Part shown: one piece after another, positions 12,835 through 23,612 of the stretch | Position numbering within the stretch: the first letter of the stretch is position 1 | Layout of the letters: each line of letters starts with the position of its first letter | Origin: Synaphobranchus kaupii | Lineage: Eukaryota > Chordata > Actinopteri > Anguilliformes > Synaphobranchidae | NCBI GenBank assembly: GCA_029718625.1 | Contig: CM056380.1 | Span: forward strand, 99,869,971 to 99,933,970 | Length of the DNA: 64,000 nt | Direction of reading: 5' to 3' | Notes under the pieces: model-generated | Databases searched by the model: none | The model's input: only the letters and a program-made list of their open reading frames with translations | What the model was told of the DNA's origin: nothing | Program-made: the position numbers and the translations under genes

Positions 12835-12994
12835 TGTGCACATATTTATGGGGGAAAAAAAGAACAAGTTTGTATTTTCAATATAAAAATGGTTTAACAA
12901 CACAAGAGGAAAAAAATAACACTGAAAACCAATGGAAAATATCGTAGCATATGGTTATAAAGGAGGAACAGACGCATTGTGGATGTGTTTACTG

Positions 12995-15900
12995 TCAGTT
13001 ATCCATTGGACTTTCTTGGGACTCCTCGTTTTCCGACTTCTCATCATCTGATTAAAAAAAAAGAAGAAGATTTCTTATGGCAAAAGATAAAATGTAAAGT
13101 CCTTCATGTCGGAAATAAAACATAAGGCAGGACTACTTTATGGGAGAAACAAAATTGGAATGTGCTCAATTTGAAAAAGACTTAAGAGTAGTAGTTGATC
13201 AAAGCCTTTCAGGTTCTAGGCATTATGCTGCAACAGTAAAACAGAGGCTAACAGGATGCTGGGATATACAGTGCCCTCCACAATTATTGGCACCCCTGGT
13301 AAAGATGAGTAAATAGAAAAATAACTATTTCTTGATGAGATTTTTTTTTCTCAAAAATAAATTTACTTAGATTAAAGGTTGGATTTTTCTCATTTTTTCA
13401 GTGTGAGATTAAGCCAATTCACCAAACAGTTTTTTTTTTTATAACCGTTTTCACTGATCTTTACCAGGGATGCCAATAATTGCGGAGGGCACTGCATAGC
13501 ACTGCCAAGTATAAATCTAAGGAAGTTATGCTTATGTTATATAATACTTTTTCAGACCACAACCACACTTAGGGCCCGATTTACAAAGACCTTTAGCAAA
13601 TACTTTTAGCACACGCAAAACTAATAACACAACCAATGATTGGTGCAAAACAAATACCATGACCAATCATTTGTCATGTCATTATTTTTGTGTGTGCTAA
13701 AAGGTTTTGCACACGCTAAAGGTCTTAGTAAATCAGGTCCTTACAAGCACTGTTTGCCGTTTTGGGCACCGTATAACAAAACAGATACAGAGGCTCTGTA
13801 AAAGGTCCAAAGAAGAGCAACAAAATTTGTTCCTGGTATGAAAAATAAGAGTTATGAGGAAATCTTTGGATACTTAATCTGTGTAACCTTAGTAAAAGGA
13901 GACTTTGGGATGATTTTATTGAGGCTTTTAAATTCATAAAAGGGATTAACAAAGTAAACTACTAGAGATTCTTCAGGTTGAGTTCTGTTAGTAGAACGAG
14001 GGGGAATAGTTGGAAATGTGCAAAAGGTAAGTTCCGCACAGATATTAGCAAGTACTTCTTCACTTCAGAGTAGTTACTGTGTGGAAAAGCTTATTCAGTA
14101 GAAGCAGAAACTCTGGGTGTTTTCAAGACCAGGCTGGATATGGCACTAGATACCATCTAGTCTGTAGGCAAGCGGAGAGGACTAGGTATCCTTTAGCGGT
14201 AGGAAAAAGGCGATCATTGTTGGGCTGAATCTAGTTTGTAGGCCAACGGTGAGCACTAGTTATCCTGTAGGAAAATGACAATCATTTTGGGGGTGAATGG
14301 CCTGTTCTCATCATTAAGTTGTGTTAAGACTACAAATAACATTGGTGTAAAATGCATACTTTTGTAATCTGATGATGGTATTCATTTTAACATTAAAAGT
14401 TACATAATACTAACAGAATTCACAGACTGTTTAACGAGATACGATTCACATTGATCGTTGTGTGGTCAATGCCTGCAGACACTGACATACAGCTCATAAA
14501 GAAGGTGTAATGAAAAGGCAAGCAGACGCAGCACTTACTGTCCAGCGTCTGCTGAAGCTCCTGAATGGTACTCAGTAGCACGTGAAACTGTTTTTTCCGC
14601 AGTTCAAGCTGTGAAGGAACAGGAATTGCAGTCATTCACAATCCCAAATATCAGGAAGACAAAATGGAAACAAATGCCAGACAACACAAGATACTCCCTT
14701 ACCTTGTCTTCCACATTCTCCTTTATATGAGAGAGCTGCTGCAGTTCTTTGTCAAGAGCCTCCAGTTGCCTGTGATTATAATTCAAATATCTCTATTAGA
14801 GAAAGACCTATACACTAACATTCGGACTGAACTGTCCACAATTTCATGCAAGCATTAAAAAATACATTATAATTTCTCCCCATGTACATCTCAAAAACTG
14901 AATGTACAGCATAGAGCTAATGATATTTTCCCAGAGCAGCTTCTACTCCCAATGCAGTTTGCATGCCATGGAACGTATTCACAGTGCACACATGTACAAA
15001 GGATGCAGTCAAATCCTTGCACACATTTCTCTGGGGATTGTTTTTGGTCAATAATTTTATGGACACTTGATCACTACTTTGAAAATATAACATGAGACGT
15101 CTCTGGTGTAAACAATACTAATCGTCGAGTTATAGCAATAAAACTATGCTCAATTTTCCTCAACCACCCTCTTCATATTTTTTGAACAAAAAGAAAAACC
15201 TAGAAACAAGAATACTTACTTCAGTGTTTCATGCCTGTCTGGATGTTGTTGGATAACCTTTGCGAGTGCATCATATTCTATCAAGAAACATTTAAATTCA
15301 GGCTTGAGAAGATTTAAGTACAACACACAAATTAATTATCAGAGGTGGAAATCCAGGGGACATAAAGTAAAAGTCTTACCATGTGTTTCTTCCACCCATA
15401 GACTCAGCCAGCTGAGTTCACTAATTAGTTCTACCTCCTTGCTGACGAATTATGCTAATAAGAAAACCCAGGTGATTGGAGCAAAATACTGGGGAGGACT
15501 TTTACTTTATGTCACCTGGATTTCCACCTCTGTTAATTATACAGTAGTTGCAATACCAAATTTTTTTTTTTTTTTTAAGTTATCAAATGAGTCATTTCCA
15601 AAACTGAACAGACACCCCTTCAGGGATGGTGGTTCATCATTATCAGATTCTCATATCACCTTGTCGATTCTTCCGTATTCTCTTGGCCCTCATTATTTCT
15701 TTTTTACATTCGGATATTTTCTCATGTGCAGACGTGATGCTTTGCTCTGAAATGAAAACACGGCACAGTATTACAACACGGCACGGTGAAAACTGAAATT
15801 AATGCTTTCTTGGATTAACACTTTTGTCATGACAGCGGTGGAAACTGAGAGTCAATATTGGACAGGACATTGACAATATCTTGTCCATACAAGAGTGTGT

Positions 15901-17663
15901 GCCAAGTCAATGACTCATGGCAAGATAGCTGCTGGGACCTCAATATGGCAATGTAATGAGACGTTTGGAAGGCAACAAAACATTTGTGGACCTGCCTGCT
16001 AAGATTTTAGTAGAGTTCTTAGCAATCAATAAGACAAACAGAGATACAAAATAAACTTGAGGTACCAGTGTGTCTATTGGGGGTGCAGGCACTGTTCCAA
16101 TTTAAATACAAAATTGGGATACCCATGCAAAAAATTGTTTGCATTTGTTAGTTACAGATAATTGTGGTAATTCCAGCTGTACTTCTATACTACTTAATGT
16201 GAATAAAGTAGCCTAAATATCAACAGAAAATGTAACTTTTCAGATTTGTGATTGTGCTCGTCACTGTACACATTTCAAATTGGTTTATGCTTTGTTTTTG
16301 TCCTTTACGTCCGATGAAGAGCATGGTAACTCGAAACGTCACATTCGGTAATAAATTTGGCAAAAGGGAGCATTTTGCAGTGTGCGGATTGTTCTCTTAT
16401 TTTCTCATACAATTTTTGCCCAGCAGCTGCTAGTTTGGGATGTGCATTTTGTATATTTCAGAACAACAAATTTCTCACCAATATCAGTGTATATTTTTTC
16501 ATAGTTTTCCATTTCTCTTAGGTTCATGTCGTACACCAGCAACGTCTTTCCCATTGAGAATTCACACTGCGCCAAGGTGCCCAGCATTCTCTGATACTGT
16601 GTGAACCTGAAGGGATTGAGGAAAAAGGGTTAAGAATAGTGTCAAACTTGTATTAATAATCATAACGTAAATTATACCCAAGTAGGCGATGCAAGGTGTC
16701 TTAACATATGCGAGTTAAAAACCTAAAATGAACTGGTAAACTAGCCTGTCACCTCTATGGAAATATTCATAATCAGCGTGTGTGCAACGTAAAAAAAAAG
16801 AAGAAAAAAAAGCGTTTGTGTCTGAATTAAGTCCGTGTATAGTAGTCCATTGGTTTAAGAGAGGCCGCAAAACTCCATGGACCATGATGCAGCTGATATT
16901 TTTTAGGTAACGTTAGACAACTGTGTTCATTTATCACACGTAGTCGTCTGCAAGCTAAGTAAGAGTTCTTGACGTTAGCCAACAAGCCACGGTCAGTCTG
17001 TGGCTTCTTAAATGGGCGACTGGGCAGAGGAATAAAATGGATGTTTCTACGGTAATGTACCCGTCCTCTGGTGATCCAGAAGAGCACCATTTTGTGAAGC
17101 TTTTTAGAAGGACATTGATGCGTCGGTCGTCACCGGCTCCGTCGCCATCAATCAGCAGACGCTTCCGAATAACTTCATCTAGAAATAAGGAGATATAAAA
17201 CATAACATAAAAACAATCACGTGTTGTCAGTTAGAGGACTGCTGGCTAGGTAATTAACTAGCTAGCACTTGTATCCTCTAAAAGTTCCTAAGAAGGTTAG
17301 CTAACTTTCAATAAGTAACTGTTAACGTTATAAAATTAGCAATTAAACGCTGGTTAGGCCTAACGTTATGGTTTCTTTAAAAAAAATTCCCATTTTGTAT
17401 GTATCGATCACTACGTACTCATCCTGATGTTTGCTATATAGTTAGCACTAGCGCTGTATCTTGCTAATGAATGGCCTGGACTTGTAGCTAGCTAGCTAGG
17501 CCTACTGTAAACTGTGTTCAGGAAACTTGGAAAACGATCGTTCACGGGAATTAACGTTAGCAAGCTGGCTAGCTATTTTGTTATTAAGGCTCGGTGCTAA
17601 TTTAACAATTAGGTTAAATGTAGAAACTAATCAAAGCAATTTACCATCGGTAACAGCCCCCAT
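12995..17663 (-). CDS. thoc7: THO complex subunit 7
   Basis: Eight coding exons on the minus strand join without a phase error: 17645-17663, 17061-17178, 16479-16606, 15660-15746, 15220-15277, 14703-14769, 14539-14608 and 12995-13047. The product is 199 residues (human 204). The start MGAVTD is followed by DEVIRKRLLIDGDGAGDDRRIN, the QCEFSMGKTLLVYDMNLREMENYEKIY block, RAKRIRKNRQEYDALAKVIQ, and a long coiled coil (about residues 80-185) with LEALDKELQQLSHIKENVEDK and LELRRKQFHVLLSTIQEL. The tail is acidic (DEKSENEESQESPMDN). THOC7 is a coiled-coil subunit of the nuclear THO/TREX complex, which couples transcription to mRNA export. The large last intron carries a LINE relic and two small transposons. 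It is head-to-head with atxn7, as in human. Confidence 0.95.
13269..13494. mobile_element. Tc1/mariner-type MITE
   Basis: A 226-bp element bounded by CAGTGCCCTCCACAATTATT and the inverted right end (AATAATTGCGGAGGGCACTG). TGCCAATAA/TTATTGGCA and GGTAAAGAT/ATCTTTACC continue the pairing, making about 40 bp of terminal inverted repeat. This CAGTGCCCTCC terminus is common in fish mariner-like MITEs. It lies inside the retrotransposon relic. Confidence 0.75.
13572..13740. mobile_element. Small inverted-repeat element (MITE)
   Basis: Left end GGGCCCGATTTACAAAGACC and right end GGTCTTAGTAAATCAGGTCC are imperfect inverted repeats, with CTTTAGC/GCTAAAG continuing the stem. About 169 bp, with no coding capacity. 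Confidence 0.65.
15340..15532. mobile_element. hAT-type MITE with perfect 8-bp target duplication
   Basis: Terminal inverted repeats CAGAGGTGGAAATCCAGG...CCTGGATTTCCACCTCTG extend inward through the CATAAAGTAAAAGTC complement. The flanks 15332-15339 and 15533-15540 are both TTAATTAT, an exact 8-bp duplication that defines the hAT class. It is 193 bp, without a transposase, inside thoc7 intron 4. Confidence 0.85.
16245..16400 (+). repeat. Retroelement-like repeat fragment
   Basis: A CGATGAAGAGC...CTCGAAACGTCAC phrase followed by GTGCGGATTGTTCTCTT. I recognise it as part of a dispersed fish retroelement family but cannot name it firmly. It lies in thoc7 intron 3. Confidence 0.3.
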
Positions 17664-18184
17664 TTGGTCAAACGCTAGTCCTCTATCTTCAAATAAAGCT
17701 TTATTGGTGGCACAGAAAAACAGCTCCCAGCTCAAAGGTCATTAGTTAATAAGTGCCCCGCCTCCGAAATAAGACGGCGCTGGTTGGTCAGGGAAAAATG
17801 AATCGTCAGACAACAGTGAAATTCGATGTAACTGTCTTCAGGTTGTTCGCCATCAAGGCTCTATTTCTAACTCACTCCTTTTGTATCAGCGTACTTTGAG
17901 GATCCAAAATGGCCACAATTTCCTCGTAAAGTTGAATTGGGAAACCTCGTTCTGTGACAGGCCAGTTGGAAGAACATCAACACGCATGCGTGCGGGAAAA
18001 GTGACGTCTGTGTCCCAGAATGCCGTCTGGTAAACAGACATGGAAGCACCTGGTAAAGACCTCCACAGTCAGTGAACATTGCATTCGCTCTTAATTGACG
18101 ATCTACATCTTTATATATCACCTACATTCAACAGATTATATTCTCATATGACCTAAATTTGCTTTTACAACGTTGAGGAATCAG
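17664..18184. promoter_or_regulatory. Probable bidirectional promoter and 5' UTRs of thoc7 and atxn7
   Basis: The thoc7 start codon (17663, minus) faces the atxn7 side. A strong donor, CAG/GTAAGA, at 18184/18185 would end a non-coding first atxn7 exon; its own start is not resolved. The interval has CCAAT-like (TTGGTCA at about 17783) and GC-rich patches and a short spacing between divergent genes. The head-to-head arrangement of the two genes is conserved in human; the exact start sites are inferred. Confidence 0.45.
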
Positions 18185-19384
18185 GTAAGAGAAGAAACAC
18201 GTCTTTCGATGGTAGCTGTTAATTACAGTTTTTGGCAGCCTCTTCTATACTAGCTTGCTAGCTAGCTAGCCAGTCAATGTTTTCCCATCTACATTAGCTA
18301 GCTAGGTGGCTAGTTAATGACAATGAAATACTTTGGCTTGCTTGCACTTGCAGGCTAACTGGTTTGCTGATATTTAAAATTAGTTCAACGTTAACATCAC
18401 TACCCAGCGGTCTTATTGGAAAATATGCTAATGTTTCTCAGACTGTAGGCTATTTGTTGAAGAAGAGAGGGGGAAAAAACAGCGATCCAAGTAATAATTT
18501 TCAACACTCTAGCAAATGCAGTTAGCCAGCCTAGCACCGTTCGATCAGCTAATGCAAAATGCATCTGATTTTCTAGTTAGTTCATTAGCTAGGCAGACTG
18601 TGCCTTTTCGCTGTGCACGACTTTCTGAATTGTTGAAATGTACAGGACAAGAATATGACAAAATATTCCCAAATAGTGATTGTATGTCATGTAGCTTACT
18701 TGTCATCGCTTGCTTGTTTTGAATGTGACTATTGAAATGTGTACATTCACATACATGTAATGTATAGCCAACGTTAGCTGTTCATCTTTTGTACTTTTCC
18801 ACCAGTAGGTTGAGTTAATATATCAAAGTCAAACTTTTTCTTTAATGTCACAGTCATACATGGCTTGTCTTGAATTTCGCTTGAACTTGTTGCAATCGTT
18901 ACAGTTAGTCTTTCGTCAATGAAAATTCATTAATTAATTGATATGTTAATTAATTAACATATTTATTCATGCATGTTTAATTACAAATCTTCTTTTGTGC
19001 ATGTGTATGACTCGCACATGAAAGAATTATGAGTTGCTAATAAAAACATTTTGGAAGTATCGGGTCCATGAAACATCAAAAGCTTTATGTTTCTGTTAGA
19101 TGTGCATTGCTACTGTGTGCTGTTTTAAAACGTTGTTAAAATGTTTTAAGGCTGTTCAGTGGCACGGTTTTCTTTTCAGTGAAGAGGGAAAACATTTCCC
19201 CTAAATATTCCTGTAGAAGTTTGAGCCTGGTTGCAGTATTGATTTTGTTGGGTGACCTATACACACCCTATAGTGTGTAATTCCTAATATAGTGTATAAA
19301 GAATAATTCATAAGAAATCCCTCAATGAAGCCCTATACATGTAGTGGATGATTTGTTTCACTGTTGAAGGTAGTTAATTGAGAT

Positions 19385-19650
19385 TACATTACATTACTGT
19401 AATTTAGAAGACAGTAATGTAATTCAGCTTTCCCAGACCGATTTACACAACTTTTTTAACAACATGTTTTTGTTAACATAGTATACATTTTACATTATAT
19501 ACCATGTATATACTGGAACAATTCAGGTAAAGTACCTTGCTCAAGAGTACAACTGCAGTACCCTTCCTGGGAACCACACCTGCATCCTGTACGTATCAAG
19601 TCCAGCTCCCTAACCATTAACCTAACCATTAGACTGCTGCCTAACAAGAT
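19385..19650 (-). repeat. tRNA-derived SINE
   Basis: It opens with ATTACATTACATTACTG and continues with the AAGTACCTTGCTCAAGAGTA phrase that is widespread in fish. It ends, read on the minus strand, with a tRNA-like head (TAATGGTTAGG...GCTGGACTTGATACGTA...). Decayed relative to the usual form. Confidence 0.6.
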
Positions 19651-20702
19651 GCATTGTTCAAAATGTAATATGAAAACCTTCAGTACAAGCACACCTAATA
19701 AAGACGGCTTTCTTCATTCAATGCAAAAAGGCAGCAAAAGCACTTTGTAATCGTACAGAGGGACTGTTTTCATAGAACGTTACTGCTTATTCAGTTGCCC
19801 AGCTCTTTTATTATTTTATTTGTATTTTCAAAATGCAATAACATTCTCATGCTTTCATTGCTCCCCAGTTCCAGCAAATAAATTGAAAATCAGTATTGGG
19901 TCAATTTTCTTTTAATTGTCATTTAGCACATCCATTTCCATCTTCTGCTGCTTAGATGAATGTAAGACTCAACTGAAATAATTTGTTTGGTCCTGTCCAG
20001 ATGTTGTTTCTCTTTCTGTCACATTATGTTGTGGCAAATTCATGAGCAGGAGTTCCGTAATGTCTTGATAAGTCCAGTGGTTTATCAGCTAGTGAACTGG
20101 CATGGATGGTTTAACCACCCCGAGATTTAAACGGATAAGTCCAGGAAAGATGTTCAGATGGGCTAGTGTTTTCAGTAATTTATCTGTCAAAGGGATTATT
20201 GAATTGTGACCTGCAAGACTACAAGGTGGTCAGCCAGGGATAGTACTTATTGGATTGGATTACTTGGCAGCGGCGGGGTTGTTCCTTAAGTAGCTTCTGT
20301 ACCAGCATGACAGCTCATGTTGAGAAATACAGAGAAGGCTATGGACACAAACACTGCCATCTTCCGTACAGGTAAACTGACTGACAGACAGTTACCTGCA
20401 GTTGCACTGCCCCGCCGTTATTTTCCCGAAAGGTGAATGGACAATTCCCTGAAGGGTGTTGTTTTTCAGTTTGTGGTTCCATGAATGGTGATCTGTTCAG
20501 GTAAATTAGGGAGGAGTGCAATAAACCTGATATGAATTACTTTCAGATTCTCTCTCTTCGACTGGTGTGGTGGACAGTGATCTCGCAAACTGATGAAGCT
20601 CGACTGATCTGACTAATAGGATTCCTTTTTCACAAGGTATGAGCTCAGTAAATCAGTAAATACACGCCATTGCTCCCTGTAGCTGGAGGTTGTTCCTTGA
20701 CC

Positions 20703-20705
20703 ACC

Positions 20706-20736
<31 letters not shown>
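20703..20736. repeat. Poly-C plus CA repeat
   Basis: About 20 cytosines followed by CA units. The glycine-rich open frames read on the minus strand here are artefacts of it. Confidence 0.9.
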
Positions 20737-20738
<2 letters not shown>

Positions 20739-23612
20739 CCTAGCATTGGTGGCCAGATACACCACACAGTGTAAGACCTGGGAAACTGTTGTGGCATGTT
20801 GTGACCTCTGACTTCCGACTGAACTTGGGAAGTCTTTGTTCCCATCATGTTTAGCCCAAAGGCCAGACCAGTACCGACAATTATCCATAGCTATAATGGG
20901 ACTATAATGTGATGTTTAAAATGAAAATAATTTTTTATTAAAGTTTGTAAATATTATTTACAGCTTTATGATTTCTTAACACAATCATATCTCCATTTGT
21001 TTGGGATGTGCTCATGGAGGAAACCTCATGGGCTTTCTTCCAGGGATCAAGTCATAGTCTTGCAAGTGAATAAAACATAATTTTTTAAAATAATATTTGT
21101 CCAGTATAGTAGATTTTTAAACCCAGTTAGAATTTGAGTGATATGATGCACTGACACATTGTCTGTCAATGTCTGTCAACACAGCACTGTCCACATTTAC
21201 TTCTGACATGCAGTTGTTATTTTGAGTATGACTCATCTCTGAAAATGAGGTCCTCAAGAACTATAAATCTAAAAATTGCTATGCATTGCCAATTGTTTTA
21301 GTGTTTTTAAGCCTGGGTGGCATCACAATATCATGTAATATCACAACAGTTTTAAACCGACATTATAAAGTTAGAGTTAAGTTTTCCTAAATGTAATGGG
21401 GCTAAAAAAAAAACAGTAAGGATTTATCTAATTTGGACTTCCTTTGCTAAATTACCCCTGATGAAAATGAATATGATACATGATGAAACAGAGGGGGCCA
21501 TAGGCTGAATTAATGCTAAACTAACCCCTTAAAAGAGTTTGGCATTGAGTTACAGAAAGCAGCTGCTTATTGATTGGTACCATGCAGCATAAAAGGATTC
21601 AGATGAGTGGAGCACAGGATCATTGAAGGTGATGCGGGTGTTGGAGAGTGTGACTGCTTCACAATACTGTCGGCTCCATTGTAAGACTACTTGTGAGATG
21701 TGTTCCTTTTGGAGATTAGGTGGAAGGTCGTGTCTTCTTTGATGGTAAAAGAATACCTATTTAAATTACTTTTTTTCTGTTATTCTTACGTTGATACTGC
21801 AGTGAATCAAATTCCACATTGATCTATTTTAATAAGCTTGATAATCAGTAGGTGGAAAGGAAGGTCTGTTGTTTGGAATTAGTGGTCACTTTTGGGGATC
21901 AACAGAAATTGTCTTCAAAAACTGAAGTGGTTGCCCCTGCCTGTATATTTAATATTGTAAAGTATTTTAAATGGCAATAGTCATAATTGCTTGTACATAA
22001 AACCGGGCATTGAAAAGGAATACTAACAGTAAGAATTCCTTGCGTACGTCAAAGTGAACAAATGGTATTATTTATGTATTACCATTATGCACCATTTTCT
22101 TATGTCTACAGTGTGTTGTAACACAAAGTGGACTGATGCCTTTGGAAGCAAGTAAAAACAATATATATTTAGGCTATAAAGGGGATGACAAATGGGACTA
22201 ATGTAGGTGCAAATAAAATTATTGTCCTTACATATGGGATTCTTGTGTTTTATTATTTTGTTAATGTTTTGCTTTTAAAAAATAATTAATACAAAAAAAA
22301 TTATAATAATAAAGTGGTGGTGGTGGGGGGGAGGTGTTATGATTACTTGAAACAGGGCAAATTCATATGAGTGTAGTTATCTGGATCCTGGATTCAAGGT
22401 GAAGTTGCATTACATATTCTGTGGTGTATAGGATTGTTTTAGAAATAACATTTTATTCTCCGAGAATTGCAGGAGCGAGGTAAACATTAACACAATGGAA
22501 TTTAACATCTGTTTATGCCAGTTATTGTTCTTATTCGAAAAGTAAAAGGAATGTCACATATTGTATAGAAGGTAATCATCTTAAACTTCCGACATTTGTT
22601 TTTGAGTTAAATCACAATAATTTACTGAAAAATAGGCTTCCAGAATCCAACTAGGTTTTAATTTTGTTCCATGCGATCCACGACTGGGTCTTGAAAGTTA
22701 ACATTATTTAAATTAATCTGTATGTAAATTGTTTCGAATTATTTGATTTATCGGCCTTCACTTACCCTTGCTCGGCGTTGTCCTGACGTAAAGACACAAT
22801 TTGGAAAAACAGGAATCAACCTACTGGAAAACTTGGCGAAATTATAGTGCATAGTTGCAGATTATTTTTATTATTATATTTAATTATTATTATTATTATT
22901 ATTATAGTGACTTTCATCGGAGCGCTCAGTTCTAATTAATCCTAACTGAGCCATTTCCTGTTCATGACCTTTAAGTGCGTTAGTCACAGTTGTACCAAAA
23001 GACTGAATATCTTTTATTTATAAAATATATTATTGACAATCTATAATGTACTATACATACCAATGTTTACATACTTAATCGCAATAGGCCTATTTATACT
23101 TTTTATATGTTAATGCTTTTAAGCCCTGGCGGGGGCTTCGTTTATTTAGCAATTATTGAATGGGAAGTGGCATGACTCACGCAGATATTTATACAATTAG
23201 AAGTAGCCTAGCTAACTAGTTAGCCAGCTATACGCCGGGTGGGTTACATTTTAAGAAGGGCGCTCGTGTAGCTACAAATGAGTGTTATAATATGAGTAAA
23301 TTACCCGGATTCCCTGTTAACTGCACACGTCGGTGAAGTTCCTCCTTAAAGTTTCATTTCTGAAATGTGCGATTACACCTCTCAGAATGTAGCTGTGCCT
23401 CGCGTATCGAAGGACGCTGTCGCTTATATTTTCTATCCCATTTGTCAAAACGAGGGAGAGTCGGTCGATATTACAGTCCCGCAAACAAAGCACCGATAGG
23501 CGAGACGTCGTATCAAATGGGAACGTGCGGTTTCACGGCGTAAATGGGTTAAGATTTGTGATGTAGCGCCTTAAACGCTGACTCGTGTTTTGTTACATTT
23601 GTAGCGGAAAGA

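Larger units (their letters stand above)
13100..14310 (+). pseudogene. Non-LTR retrotransposon reverse-transcriptase relic, split by two MITEs
   Basis: Within the last thoc7 intron, plus strand, decayed fragments read FEKDLRVVVDQSLSGSRHYAATVKQ (about 13168-13245) and, further on, VQRRATKF, GDLIEAFKFIKGINKV and GTFKTRLDMAL. This wording is typical of the C-terminal part of LINE ORF2 proteins. Frameshifts and stops are common, and two inverted-repeat elements (13269-13494 and 13572-13740) interrupt it. It is dead. Confidence 0.65.
18185..23604 (+). other. atxn7 5' intron (non-coding)
   Basis: Mostly AT-rich. It carries GCTAGCTAGC-rich patches near 18250-18310, a tRNA-derived SINE near 19385-19650, a C-run with CA repeat at 20703-20736, and an ATT repeat at about 22868-22904. 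No coding exon is recognised. The last 300 bases, before the first coding exon, become GC-richer. Confidence 0.5.

Noticed and set aside
16305..16345. Hammerhead ribozyme-like core (GATGA...GAAAC)
   Set aside because: The first core base pair step is wrong (C instead of U before GATGA) and the flanking stems are weak, so I treat it as a retroelement fragment only.
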